This document shows, piece after piece, positions 53,529-63,880 of a stretch of 64,000 nucleotides of DNA. Source of the DNA: Patella vulgata (taxonomy: Eukaryota; Mollusca; Gastropoda; Patellidae); assembly GCF_932274485.2 (NCBI RefSeq), contig NC_065886.2, forward strand, positions 15,389,501 to 15,453,500. The letters run 5' to 3'. The position numbers and the translations under genes were made by a program. The notes under the pieces were generated by a model. It was not told the DNA's origin and did no database searches. It saw only the letters and a program-made list of their open reading frames with translations. Each line of letters starts with the position of its first letter. Within the stretch, counting starts at the first letter, position 1.

Positions 53529-53625
53529 TTTAATATATTACATCATGGCAAATTTTTTTTATAAAAACAAAGAAAAATACACAAAAATAACAACTTGGAC
53601 TTGATTTAATGATTTTCAACTGACG

Positions 53626-53826
53626 CTATTTTAGATCCACTGTTTCACAGTATTCTCGTAAGTGTGGTGCAGAGCCCCCTACATTCTGTTGTGAACAACG
53701 TGTAACCAGATCGCTGTATTTACGGCCGTTAAGAAAACACACTAATACTACAGTCATATTATCACAACCCAACCCCCCCATCTGACAATCTGGAGCTAAA
53801 CAACGCATCATTAATTCTTCGCATAT
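53626..53826 (-). CDS. phosphatase exon 9 (last coding)
   Basis: After the acceptor CTTTCTTTCTAG it reads [20 protein letters not shown] then [14 protein letters not shown], and ends at TAG. It contains the last metal-binding Asp. Confidence 0.95.
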   Translation of the reverse strand: MCEELMMRCLAPDCQMGGLGCDNMTVVLVCFLNGRKYSDLVTRCSQQNVGGSAPHLREYCETVDLK

Positions 53827-56800
53827 CTAGAAAGAAAGAGAAAGGAATGGGTTTGTTAAAGTCTCACAGCCTTGGTATTAAAACTATTTTGTTTGAACAC
53901 ATCCAAAATCATTAAAGAGATTCCAATCTTCATGAAGACTTAGAAAAATTCTCTGTAATATATTTACATGTTGGTCTTTGCTGTGACTATACGCCCCCCC
54001 CCACCCTTCCCCCTCAAGGTTTGTGACAGTCAAGGTTCTTGAAACATGTTTTGGTACATTGACATTGTAATGATGGTAGATCATTAAAGCTTCTATTTTA
54101 CTTAATGCTTAAAGGGCTAATCCCGATAATTTTTTGGAGATTAAAACTGTTTAATTTTGTTTTAAAATCCCTTAAGTCCTCTTCCTAAGGGCCGAGCAAC
54201 TAACTCAATATTTGTGATAAGTTTTCAAATAACTGAAACCCGTCAGTCTTCATCTGTTAATGGAGACCAGTGTCCCAAGCTGTATTATGCGGTGTCTGGA
54301 TAAAACCAGACATTTTTTGTATAAAAATAATGTGTAGGTGACATTTGCCATTCGTTTTCAAGTACAGCATTTGGTTCATTCACCGTATAGACCTCTAAAG
54401 GAACGGCAATCGATTATCAGGTCTCCCAGTGAAAAAATTGACCCAAAATCTTAAAAGGGTTACGTGTCCGGATAAGCAGTTTTGACGGTCACGTCCAAAC
54501 GACTCAAAATTTTGAGCTGAAATTTTGAGATAAGGTCAATACACCATTCCTCTATATTTTGGCGTTTAAATTTCATACATACTCAGACTTTTATTTTTGA
54601 GACTCTGTTCAAATAAGGGACAGTCCCTTTAAACATTAACAGCCCAAACTTGTCTCAAATTTAAATATCACAATAAAAAAAACCTTTTGTGTATCACTGC
54701 TCCATTCATTACAAAGAGGGAGGGAGGATAGAACAAAAACAACTTTAAAATACTCACTACATCCGGTTCCATGCCCTGAGCAATTCTAGCTCGAACAAAG
54801 TCTACAACTTCTTGATTTGTTAAAACATCCCAAATACCATCACAAGCTATTACCACAAACTCATAATCTTCTGTTACATTCTTCTCTACCACATCTGGAT
54901 ACGCTAAAAATATAATACATTTTACTCATTAGATCTCCCAAAACTAGAGTTAGATCTCCCCAAATTAGAGTTAGATCTTCAAATACTAGAGTTAAATCTC
55001 CCAAAACTAGAGTTAGATCTCCCAAAACTAGAGTTAGATCTTCCAAAACTGGAGTTAGATCTCCCAAAACTAGACCTCCCAAAACTGGAGTTAGATCTCC
55101 CAAAACTAGAGTTAGATCTCCCAAAACTAGAGTTAGATCTCCCAAAACTAGATTTCCCAAAACTAGAGTTAGATCTCCCAAAACTAGATCTCCCAAAACT
55201 AGAGTTAGATCTCCCAAAACTAGAGTTAGATCTCCCAAAACTAGATCTTCCAAAACTAGAGTTAGATCTCCCAAAACTAGAGTTAGATCTCCAAATACTA
55301 GAGTTAGATCTTTCAAAACTATATTTACATCTTCCAAAAATAAATCTCCCAAAACTAGAGTTAGATCTCCCAAAACTAAATCTCCCAAAACTAGAGTTAG
55401 ATCCTTCAAAACTAGAGTTAGATCTCCCAAAACTAGAGTTAGATCTTTCAAAACTATATTTACATCTTCCAAAACTAGAGTTAGATCACAGATTTACATT
55501 GTTATCTGTCTTCAAACAAGTTGAAATGGGCTCTATCCACCCTTCATCGGTTTGGATTTTGCTTCCGGACATCTCTCATCAGCAGATTTTCATGTATCTA
55601 GTTGCATTTTGTTTATTCTGAGTCAAACATCTGTTACATATTTTCTAAATAAAAACACTTAAAGATATTTTTCCAACATGCCGCAACGATATAAATATCT
55701 TGAGCTACAATCAATCATGAAAAAGTCATTCTTGTCTTAACTAGCTGATTTTTCTTGTGAGCTATGACCCATTATCATTGAATATGAAATCTATAAATTA
55801 GCCAGCAGCCATCCCAGATTTCTCTCCGTAATCATTGAGTTTTGGATTTAGATTTAATGATTCAAATAATTTTCCAGAATAAGTATTACTTACCTGTGAC
55901 TATCTGTTCTTCAGCTCGTTTTTGAGCGTTTTTCTTAAAAACAAAATCACCTAATGCTCTAGATAAAGCTAAATTACCTGCAAAAATAAAAACATTATAA
56001 AAATTAAAAAATAAAATCACCTAATGTTCTAGATAAAGCTAAATTACCTGCAAAAATACAAACATTATAGAAATTAAAAACAAAATCACCTAATCACAAT
56101 TTTTGTTTAGTGCTTTGTAAGTAAAAAGAATATTATTTCAAGTTGCATTTTAAGACAAAAATTATGGATTTTCAGAAACAGGCTACAAACTTACCATTAA
56201 CTCTGTTAAATTCTACCCAGCCACCAGCTGATATTATACGCCTAGATTCCCCTTCATTACTAGGTTTATGATCAAAAGATAACTGTTCTACACGTCCACC
56301 AACACTAGCTACAGCACGTGAATCACCTACATTACCCTGCAATACAAACATTGCCCTGTATTAAAACACAATATCCACACAAATAATATTGTATTAAAAC
56401 TCAATATCCACACAAATATTGTATTAAAACTCAATATCCAGATAAATATTATATTAAAACTCAATATCCACACAAAAATTATCTACAGCTTATTGTTACA
56501 ACAGGACATGGAGCAATTTCTAATTGATCTCGATGTCTTTAAACTGAACCATCCATTAACCCAATCAACTCGTTCATTTTATGATTGTTTACTTTATATT
56601 GACCCAATCAACTCTATTTATAGTGCTCTAAAAACTTAGGTGGTGTTTGGATCTTCTCAAATAACCATCTATAAATACTACTTTGGGCCAACACCAGGAT
56701 TGCCATACGCAAGGAAAACTCTAATGGAATGCTTACAACTTTTAAACTTTGAAGTCTTGAACTTTTAGTTAATTTTTAACAACATGGAACTTATTGGACG

Positions 56801-59800
56801 AACCCTTTTAATATGTAAATAATCTACGGGTCCAGCTATGTGGTTTTTACTGTGAGCACTTCGCTTTTCCACATAAAGCCAGCGGATTCTTTTTCCCCAT
56901 GGGTTTTTTATTCAATCCGCCCTGACGACGCCAAACATCAGTCAGTTGGACCTCCTGTTTTAACTTTATTATGACAAAGGGAGGAGATGACCCGCCCTCT
57001 CTTCTCATGACAGCAAATTTATAAGTGTGCTTTAAGAAACTTTGGAATCCGAGGACCCCCTTTTTTTTTATTTTGTGTTTTTACCAATTTTCAAGTGTAA
57101 ATAATTTAATTAAATCAACCTGTCCATAATATCATATTCATTGTATTGGACGTTAAATCTGTAATAAACAACAACAACAACACCAGGATTGAACCCTACT
57201 GGTTACTGAGCATGCACCTTGCTTACTTAGCCACAGTGCCTCCTTCAAATAGAGAACAATTTTTGTCGTTCTGTATTATAAATACTACTCTCTCTGGACC
57301 AACACAAGGATCGAACCAGAAAGCTCCTGTTTAGTGAGCATGCGCCTTACACACTGTGCCAACACCAGGATCGAACCAGGAAGCTCCTGTTTAGTGAGCA
57401 TGCGCCTTACACACTGTGCCAACACCAGGATTGAACCAGGAAGCTCCTGTTTAGTGAGCATGTGCCTTACACACTGTGCCAACACCAGGATCGAACCAGT
57501 AAGCTCCTGTTTAGTGAGCATGCGCCCTACACACTGTGCCAACACCAGGATCGAACCAGGAAGCTCCTGTTTAGTGAGCATGCGCCTTACACACTGTGCC
57601 AACACCAGGATCGAACCAGGAAGCTCCTGTTTAGTGAGCATGCGCCTTACACACTCTGAGCCTGCTTTGCTCCTTCAAATAGAGAACAACTCTTTTGTTA
57701 GGTATTACACAAATGAGGTCTATATAAGTAACTTACACAATATAATTTTCTATTTTTAAGTAAAACTATAACGGCTGTTGTACCCGCTAATTCATCTTTC
57801 ATTGCATCATCTGAATCAAACAAAAAACAAAAATTATACAAATTCTGTCATTAAACACAAACATAGTTCAATAAGATTAGGCTAACAATAGACACGCTAA
57901 ATATAAACAATTTTATTTCAATAATTCCCCTGTGTGTAGGGGTCTTAAGCCGTGCGAGGAAACCACAGGACCTGGAGAAAACCCACAGAGTTGAGCAGAC
58001 GACCTTACTCCTTGTCGCGTACAAGATCACGATCGCAACCACACCACTTGTCTCAATGGCAGATCTTATGACCTAAAGAGCACATGTTAGAAAAGAAAAA
58101 ATTTTAATGTCAGTTAAACTGATTATAATGAAGGTCAATATTTTGAAGTCCTTGGCATGACTTTGTATCAAGACAGTAATAGCTAGAACAAGGGAAATAA
58201 CTCTTGTAATATGACAAAGGCCTAAAGAAGGAAGTTTTAATGCATTGTCAACATAATCTTTCTGTAATTCTTCAACCTAAATATAGTAATGGTTATAGTT
58301 GTTGAGCAAGTAGTTTGTGTTTTGTCAAGGCACTAAAATCGACACTTTCCTGGAAGTTCTCAGATTTGGACCCAATGTGAATATTTATTATCAAAAATGC
58401 TGTGTCATAAACTGTAATTGGGGAGAAGTATAACAGGTATGAAAATAAATATTGTGTGGATAATCGGGGCTGTTGTTAAAATTGTCATAGAGTTAGTAAA
58501 GTTACATGTACCTCAATTAACCAAACACTGTGTGGATGCAAATCTCTAGCGAGAATAAGCTTCAATCTACTGAGAATCTATCAAATGTCATGTTGTGACA
58601 TGCTATAACTTGGGGAATTAACAGGTCCCAAAATTAGCTCTTGTCATCATGGTAAATTAAAAATTGAAACACAGCTGTATGTACCTGTATAAGACAGGTA
58701 TCAAGATATTTTTACCTTTTAGCATATCTTCATCAACTGTTAGAAATCCCTGTTTAATGGCTTCACTAATATTACCTTGTGCTAAAATATACAACATTTC
58801 AATAAAATGAAATGGAACATGCTTTAACCAGTCCTTCATGTTTATAAAGTTGTGCGGGAGCCATAAAAAACTCCTGATACCTTGAATATAATATGCAGTT
58901 TAAAAGTAAACAAAAACTGAAAGTAGTTTATTAATCTCAATATTTAGGAGAGCGATTTAGCTAATTTGCAGGAGTCTTTAATGACTCCTTCGAAGGAAAG
59001 CCGACGTGCGTCGAGAGGAGCAGGAGCAAAAGCTCCCCTTAAACGTGAAGGGCTGCTTTAACATCCTATTTGTCAGCTCCTACATGTATAGGGCTATTAA
59101 GGACAGAAATAGAGAAAGAGAGAAATGGGGTTTAAGGTCCACTCGACACAAACCCGGTCATTTCGGGACCAACACATGGTACAGTTTTATTTCAATAATT
59201 CACTTGCACGTAGGGGTCTTTAGCAGTGGAAGGAAACCAGGGGACCCGGAGAAAACCCACGAGGTTGGACAGGTGACCCTACTCCTTGTCACATACAACC
59301 GGGGAATCGAAACTACGCCAGTTGATTCAATGACAGACCTTATGATACAGCGCGCACGTGCTAACCATTCGGCAATCCAACCTCCAGGACAGAAATACAC
59401 CATGCATTCAGGGCTTGCCACAAGCAAATTGGCGGCGAGTAGATGAATATAGACTTGCGCGAGTGAGGCGAGTACATGTATTTACTCACGCAGAATGATG
59501 TGCGTGAGTAGCCATTTAAATTTCATGTGCCTAATGGCAATGCTCTTGTCACTTCGGTGGAAGCGGACGTTGAATAAAGCTATTTCACACACAATGACAA
59601 TGCATACTCTTTTATTTCCTTGGCAAAAAAAAATATCTGTAAATCGTCTTCCCATGACAAGAACGTTGCAAGAGAAACTGGGCTTCCCTTTGCCATCGTT
59701 GGCGTGCTGAGGGGATTCGGGTAAAGCTTAGAAAGGTAAAAGAACAGGCAAAACAATTTCAATCCCATCAATTTGCAGAAAAGATGCGGGATCGAAAGAA

Positions 59801-62800
59801 TTGCTATTAATAGAAACGACAACATCCGCTCAATGTTTGATTATCCAGACACGGCAAAGGACATCCGCTTAAAAACCGCCTGGCAGTACGCGTCTCAAAG
59901 TATTTTTAGTAACAACAGTTGGCACTGGAAAGACACGCCGCGTGCGCAATAGTGCATCGATATGAAGGCATACAAATTGTTTACGGCTTTTTATATTACG
60001 ATATTCAATTATTTCTGATTAAATTATTTTTTATATTTGCGCGAGTACTTAATCACTCAATAAATTTAGTTTTACGCGAGCGTAGCGTGCGCGCGAGTAA
60101 TTACTCGCGTCTCGTGGCAAGCCCTGATGCATTGCAATACAAGGTAAATTATTCCTGTACAGCAGCACACCAGTCTACTCTTACTTCGAATTCCAACAGT
60201 CAAGGATGCTTTTACATGTACGCCAATGTGTACACAGGACCATCCAAACAACTAGACATGTGTTGCCAGGCAACAAAACATGGGCATGCCAGAAGCTACA
60301 TGTTGTTTAAACTCATAAAAATTTCAGATCATAAATTAAGCCTCTAAGGTGTAAACGTTTTGTGTGGGGAAAAAAAAAAAAAAAAAAAAAAGCAGGAAGA
60401 ATAACTTTGGACGTTATCAAAAATCACTGAAAATCAACAGGATCCTTCCTATCAATGAGCTACATGTACACACAACCCATAATAATGGGTGTATAAATTC
60501 TTCAAAGTCTTCGTCAATCAGTTACGACAGATTACTTCCTGTGATATAATAAGCATTTATAAAATCTTAAATGACAATATTGGCGTCAGTCATTATCACA
60601 TATGTGATAGAACTGGTTAAACACATTTCAAATATAATTTTAACACAGAGATCATTGTTACAATAGATGCGTAAGTGATGAAAGCAAAAGGAAAACATGA
60701 GTTATCCTTCTATATAACTCACTGAAGTGACGAGTGATAACAGATACACAGGCGAATTTCTGCCAACTAATAATTCCTTCGAAGTAAAAAAAGTTGTTAT
60801 GTGAGACTGTGAGAGGATATCTAACAATTCAAAAAGTCATTAAATGTCATTAGATAAGAGAAAACTAGAAATAGTTTGTGCATTCCCTTGTTTTTATTCA
60901 TTCTATATTTAATAAAAACATGGTAATGCACAGACTTTTTCTATCTTTCTTGTTTTCTCTTATCTAGTGACAGTCAATTATTTGTTTGAATTGTCAGATA
61001 TCCTCCCACAGTCACATATAACAACTTTTGGTCTTTGAAGAAATTATTAGTGAACAGAAATGCACCTGTGTATCTGTTATCATCCGTCACTTCAGTCAGT
61101 TATATAGAAGGATAACTCAGGTTTTCCTTTTTGCTTTCATCACTTACGCATGTATTGTAGCAATGATCTTTGTGTTAAAATAATATTTGAAATGTGTTTA
61201 ACCAGTTCTATCACATATTGACTGACACCCATAATGTCCTTTAACAATAACATACGAATTGAACTGCATATAAAAAATCTCTAATATAATAATGAGGACA
61301 ACAGTATGTGTGTCGAAAATTCAAGAGTGTAACTGATAACCTACCATATTGTGTGTGTAATACTATTTTCTTGTGTAGATTATTACCAGCATACTGGGCT
61401 ATTTTACCACCTTCAAATATAAAATGTTTAAACATTAATTCTAGTGAAAGTGAATGGATACATGTATCATCTACAATAACCTTTGAATGAATCTTTGTTA
61501 CAGAGCTTAAAATGGCTGTTGTTGGCAGTGTTGATTTACAGAGACAGGAGACATTTTTATCAGGTCATTAATGACCTCATACACTGGACACATTGTATGA
61601 ATACAATTAGCCTACTGTTCATTACTGGGTGGCGTTTCAAATAGGCTTCACTCGTCTTTATCAAATGAAATGAAATGGGGTTTAACGTCCAACTGTTCTG
61701 CTCCGACTGGGCTAATGAAGATGGGCATATGCCATACAGTGTGCTACGAGGGAAAATCTGCCTTGGCAGAGGCACTATGGCCTACTCTTATATCGAATTC
61801 CAACTGCCAAGGGATCTTTTGTGTTCACGACATTGTGTACACGGGACCTTGTCTTTATCAAGCAATACACACATACATGTAAAACAATACATCCTTCTCA
61901 AATGTACCATTAAGTAACTTTTAAATTTTAAGAAACACAGCCTTTCATAAATCCTGGACGTGTGTATTAAAGGAGCTAAATCTTTAATCTTTCGCATCTA
62001 GAAATGGACACAAATGGGTCGCACCACATATAATAATGTACATGTAATATGAATGTATATAAACTGATTTACATTCAACCGTTTCTGTTCTTAATCTAAT
62101 TTCTAATCAACTATGTTCGGCATCTGGTTATTCCAGTCTACATCGTTACAATTCTCCCCTGGAATATGTTTAGCCTCATTCATGGAATCGCGTTATTACA
62201 AAGGGCGCTCAAAAGCATTCTAGACTTGAACGCGATTTGTGTGCCAATTTTAAAATGTTCACTGTGTCTTAAATATTGGATATCAGGAGCCAAACTTTTC
62301 ACAGTAAGGTAACAACATTAGTGTAGATTTAAATTGACCAATAAGTTGTATTTGCAATGTCGAAGACTGTGGATAATATTGGGTTAAAGACTTAGCTACT
62401 TTAATAATAACAATATTGGATATGACTCAAAATAGAAATCAGGAAAGAGAAATAATTCCAATTGAGTTCTTACCTCCATGCCCATCAAAAACACCAAAAA
62501 AACAGGATTCTTTATCCCCCGGTAATGATAAAAGATGTATGTGGGCATCTTCCATATCTAATGATCGTAAAAGATAAATAATTTGTTTTCACACAAAATC
62601 TTGTGTTAAATCATAATTCATACATGTATTCATACACCCACATATATGTATTCATACACCCACATATATGTATTCATACATCCACATACATGTACGAATA
62701 GGAAATTAAATAGAGTAAAAAAACTGATAACTGTAGCCTACTTAATGCAAAGAAAGCAGAAATCAAAAATAAATAAAATATGACTTTTATTAACAAAAGT

Positions 62801-63436
62801 ATGAGTATGAATTAAAGTCCACTCTTGTCTAAGCTCATCATTCTTCAGATTTTAAAGTTACATTAGTGTTTTAGAGACTTTCTCCAGTTTCTACATAAAT
62901 AATTTTCAATTTGACATGATACCTGAGTCCTATATTTACATGTACATGTACATGAGGCCACCATGGTGTTCAAATTAGATTGTACATGTACATGTATGCA
63001 CAATTTTAGACGGATCAGTTAATACATCTAAATACATGTACATGTAATGGTCATTTCTAGTTCGGCAGCGCTTGGATTATTAATAAAATTAATAATGTCA
63101 GTCTAGGGTTTATTTTCTTTTAGAAAGTTATAATGCATTTTCGAAGGGATTGAAGTTATGGAGAGGGGTCTTACATAGGCTAAGTCTGTTCCCCAAGCCC
63201 ATTCATTATCTGGAATAAAAATATTGTTTTTAAAAAAAATTGAACGAATTTATTGTTGTACAATTTAAGTGATATGCCCCAGAGTGTTTGTGGATATCAT
63301 CGGTCTTGATACAGCTTTTTTTAACAAGGATACTTATTCGCCATCCCTGCATACAAGATGATCCAACTTTTACAAAATTATTTTCACATTTTGACGTCTC
63401 CTTTGTCGTAACCGGCTCAGATAATGTTTGTCCCAT
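53626..63436 (-). CDS. PP2C-family Ser/Thr protein phosphatase (PTC2/PTC3/ppm-2-like), complete, nine exons
   Basis: Nine exons total 966 nt and join in frame to 321 residues plus stop. The enzyme is a monomeric, Mn/Mg-dependent phosphatase that removes phosphate from Ser and Thr. Visible: MGQTLS at the N terminus (N-myristoylation motif, Gly2 with Ser6), phosphate-binding Arg33 in GWRI, the metal-binding pair E37-D38 (MEDAH), D59-G60-H61 (FGVFDGHGG), [18 protein letters not shown] near 132, [13 protein letters not shown] near 181, D228 ([11 protein letters not shown]) and D277 ([10 protein letters not shown]). It resembles the fungal PTC2/3 and nematode ppm-2 branch most in [14 protein letters not shown]; the exact branch is from memory. 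The C terminus after the catalytic fold is short (about 40 residues, ending ETVDLK). The first coding exon begins two bases before the ATG at an acceptor, so at least one 5'-UTR exon lies upstream. Confidence 0.97.
54758..54903 (-). CDS. phosphatase exon 8
   Basis: The acceptor ATATTTTTAG is followed by CGTATCC and the donor is GTA|GTGAGT. It reads [20 protein letters not shown], then [16 protein letters not shown] and ends at EPDV. Confidence 0.95.
54908..55495. repeat. 21-bp intronic minisatellite, about 25-28 units
   Basis: The unit is CTCCCAAAACTAGAGTTAGA plus T; some units are shortened to about 12 bp (lacking AGAGTTAGA). It begins only about 20 bases upstream (minus strand) of the exon 8 acceptor. 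Seven-codon periodicity makes a 203-codon minus-strand frame (LVLGDLT repeats) that is not a gene. Confidence 0.95.
55894..55977 (-). CDS. phosphatase exon 7
   Basis: The acceptor TTTTTGCAG precedes GTAATTTAGC; the donor is ACAG|GTAAGT. It reads [20 protein letters not shown] then AEEQIVT. Its 5' end and acceptor are duplicated just upstream. Confidence 0.95.
55943..56096 (-). repeat. ~70-bp tandem duplication spanning an exon 7 splice acceptor
   Basis: Units start AAAATCACCTAATGCTCTAG (55943, within exon 7), AAAATCACCTAATGTTCTAG (56013) and AAAATCACCTAATCACAAT (56082, partial). Each full unit holds the first ~35 nt of exon 7, the CAG acceptor and the intron sequence upstream of it. Confidence 0.95.
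56195..56336 (-). CDS. phosphatase exon 6
   Basis: The acceptor TTGTATTGCAG precedes GGTAATG; the donor is AATG|GTAAGT. It reads [20 protein letters not shown], then [15 protein letters not shown] and [12 protein letters not shown]. Confidence 0.95.
56355..56480. repeat. ~30-bp tandem repeat, about 4 units
   Basis: Units read TATTAAAACTCAATATCCAC then ACAAATAT, with small changes. It lies in intron 5 directly beside exon 6. Confidence 0.8.
56485..57165. other. phosphatase intron, unique
   Basis: No repeat family or gene recognised up to the CAA microsatellite at 57167-57182. Confidence 0.4.
57181..57670 (-). repeat. 60-bp tandem array resembling repeated tRNA-like pol III promoters
   Basis: Five to six nearly identical 60-bp units lie at 57300-57659, with a diverged unit at 57181. 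On the minus strand each unit carries GGTTCGATCC (B-box-like), then TGGCACAGTGTG (A-box-like) 15 bases later, so the next unit's B-box follows the A-box start by about 45 nt, as in a tRNA gene. GCTCACTAAACAGGAGCTTC in between matches S1 SINE heads. CTCCTTCAAATAGAGAACAA borders the array on both sides. Sixty is a multiple of 3, so stop-free frames on both strands are artefacts. Confidence 0.9.
57737..57810 (-). CDS. phosphatase exon 5
   Basis: The acceptor TTTGATTCAG precedes ATGATGC; the donor is TTGT|GTAAGT. It reads [20 protein letters not shown] then KLYC. Confidence 0.95.
57921..58085 (-). mobile_element. SINE S2, reverse copy
   Basis: GTAGGGGTCTTAAGCCGTGC, GAGGAAACCACAGGACCTGG, AGAAAACCCACAGAGTTGAG and ATGGCAGATCTTATGACC. 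Confidence 0.8.
58090..58700. other. phosphatase intron 4, unique part
   Basis: No repeat or gene recognised. Confidence 0.4.
58716..58781 (-). CDS. phosphatase exon 4
   Basis: The acceptor TATATTTTAG precedes CACAAGG; the donor is AAAG|GTAAAA. It reads [20 protein letters not shown] then K. Confidence 0.95.
59122..59375 (-). mobile_element. SINE S2, near full length, reverse
   Basis: GAAATGGGGTTTAAGGTCCA, TCATTTCGGGACCAACACAT, GTAGGGGTCTTTAGCAGTGG, GGACCCGGAGAAAACCCACG, AATGACAGACCTTATGATAC and the head GTGCTAACCATTCGGCAATC. Confidence 0.85.
59409..60126. mobile_element. non-autonomous hAT element
   Basis: Termini CAGGGCTTGCCAC and GTGGCAAGCCCTG are inverted repeats. ATGCATT flanks both sides (59402-59408 and 60127-60133), one base short of the usual 8. 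Both ends carry CGCGAGTA/TACTCGCG subterminal motifs. The frames inside show no transposase. Confidence 0.85.
60140..60275 (-). mobile_element. SINE S1, body fragment, reverse
   Basis: CAGCAGCACACCAGTCTACT, ACTTCGAATTCCAACAGTCA and GTACGCCAATGTGTACACAG. Confidence 0.75.
60567..61244. mobile_element. 678-bp near-perfect palindrome (foldback element) flanked by TTAA
   Basis: The arms, about 330 bp each, pair through their whole length: CATATGTGATAGAACTGGTT near 60600 against AACCAGTTCTATCACATATT near 61200, and TGTTTTTATT (60889) against AATAAAAACA (60911), leaving a loop of about 12 nt. The edges carry TTAA (60567, 61241). Arms differ at roughly one position in ten. It sits in intron 3 of the phosphatase gene. 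Confidence 0.9.
61345..61410 (-). CDS. phosphatase exon 3
   Basis: The acceptor TATATTTGAAG precedes GTGGTAA; the donor is TATG|GTAGGT. It reads [20 protein letters not shown] then Y. Confidence 0.95.
61663..61860 (-). mobile_element. SINE S1, 3' two thirds, reverse
   Basis: AATGGGGTTTAACGTCCAAC, GGGCTAATGAAGATGGGCAT, GTGTGCTACGAGGGAAAATC, CTTATATCGAATTCCAACTG and TTGTGTACACGGGACC. Confidence 0.85.
61967..62404. mobile_element. MITE F1 copy, TTAA at both edges
   Basis: TTAAAGGAGCTAAATCTTTA at the left, AAGACTTAGCTACTTTAA at the right. It lies in intron 2, about 70 bp from exon 2. Confidence 0.85.
62474..62557 (-). CDS. phosphatase exon 2
   Basis: The acceptor TACGATCATTAG precedes ATATGG; the donor is GGAG|GTAAGA. 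It reads [20 protein letters not shown] then GVFDGHG, holding three of the metal-binding residues. Confidence 0.95.
62618..62700. repeat. ~22-bp tandem repeat, about 3-4 units
   Basis: Units read ATTCATACACCCACATATAT plus GT. Confidence 0.85.
62935..63050. repeat. ACATGT-rich simple sequence
   Basis: TACATGTACATGTAC runs occur three times. Confidence 0.7.
63334..63436 (-). CDS. phosphatase exon 1 (first coding)
   Basis: The acceptor GTTTTTTAG precedes GTATGGG, so the start ATG is at 63436-63434. The donor is ATAA|GTATCC. It reads [20 protein letters not shown], then [14 protein letters not shown]. The start is fixed by the myristoylation motif and by the acceptor two bases upstream. Confidence 0.93.
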
Positions 63437-63557
63437 ACCTAAAAAACAAAACATAAGATGTGATATACCACATTTATAAACATTGTGCTGTGTTTATACC
63501 ATTAACTAGAAATGTTTTTCTCAGCTTTTATTGTTCAATTCCATTCCAATCTGAATA

Positions 63558-63880
63558 AAATACAGGTCTATATTTCGTTTTTTTATACGTTCGATGGCCT
63601 ACACTACATGAAGATCTGACAAGTTATAGTGGGAGTTCACGTCAGGGGTCAAACGAGCGGCTTTTGACCCTATATAGCGTTGACGTTTCTAGTGGTTTAC
63701 CCACAGTTCCATGCATAAAAAGGCCAAGAACTCGTCATAACTCGTTTCATTGGCTAGTTCCTCACATCAAGTAAAACGCCTGTTATATAACAACTCTTCC
63801 AGATCCTGGTGTAGTAAAGACAAGTAAAACGAAATTTTGAACTATAAAAACGAAATAGGATCTGTGTTTTAATCAGATTA
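63558..63880. mobile_element. MITE, ACAGATC family, full-length reverse copy
   Basis: AAAATACAGGTCTATATTTC at the left and GATCTGTGTTTTAATCAG at the right are the two termini of the 804-1099 copy in reverse. TCGATGGCCTACACTACATG and AACTCTTCCAGATCC match internally. Confidence 0.8.

Larger units (their letters stand above)
46842..53600. other. AT-rich region between convergent genes
   Basis: No protein frame of note in 6.7 kb. It may include a long 3' untranslated region of the phosphatase gene (minus strand); AATAAA-type signals are common and none could be singled out. Contents are two tandem arrays (47110-47370, 47530-47840), SINE pieces and an AT run at 49327-49346. Confidence 0.5.

Noticed and set aside
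54861-55472. 203-codon minus-strand frame of LVLGDLT repeats
   Set aside because: It is the stop-free reading of a 21-bp minisatellite within an intron; there is no splice or start context and the unit length varies out of frame in places.
57285-57759. 118- and 141-codon frames on opposite strands with 20-residue repeats
   Set aside because: Both are by-products of the 60-bp tandem array, in which every frame without a stop stays open.
59919-60347. 142-codon plus-strand frame
   Set aside because: It spans the right end of a hAT element and a SINE body fragment.
63230-63454. Phosphatase start at an upstream Met (MFCFLG)
   Set aside because: That Met lies on the intron side of the TTTTTTAG acceptor. 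The ATG of MGQTLS follows the acceptor and gives the family's myristoylation motif.
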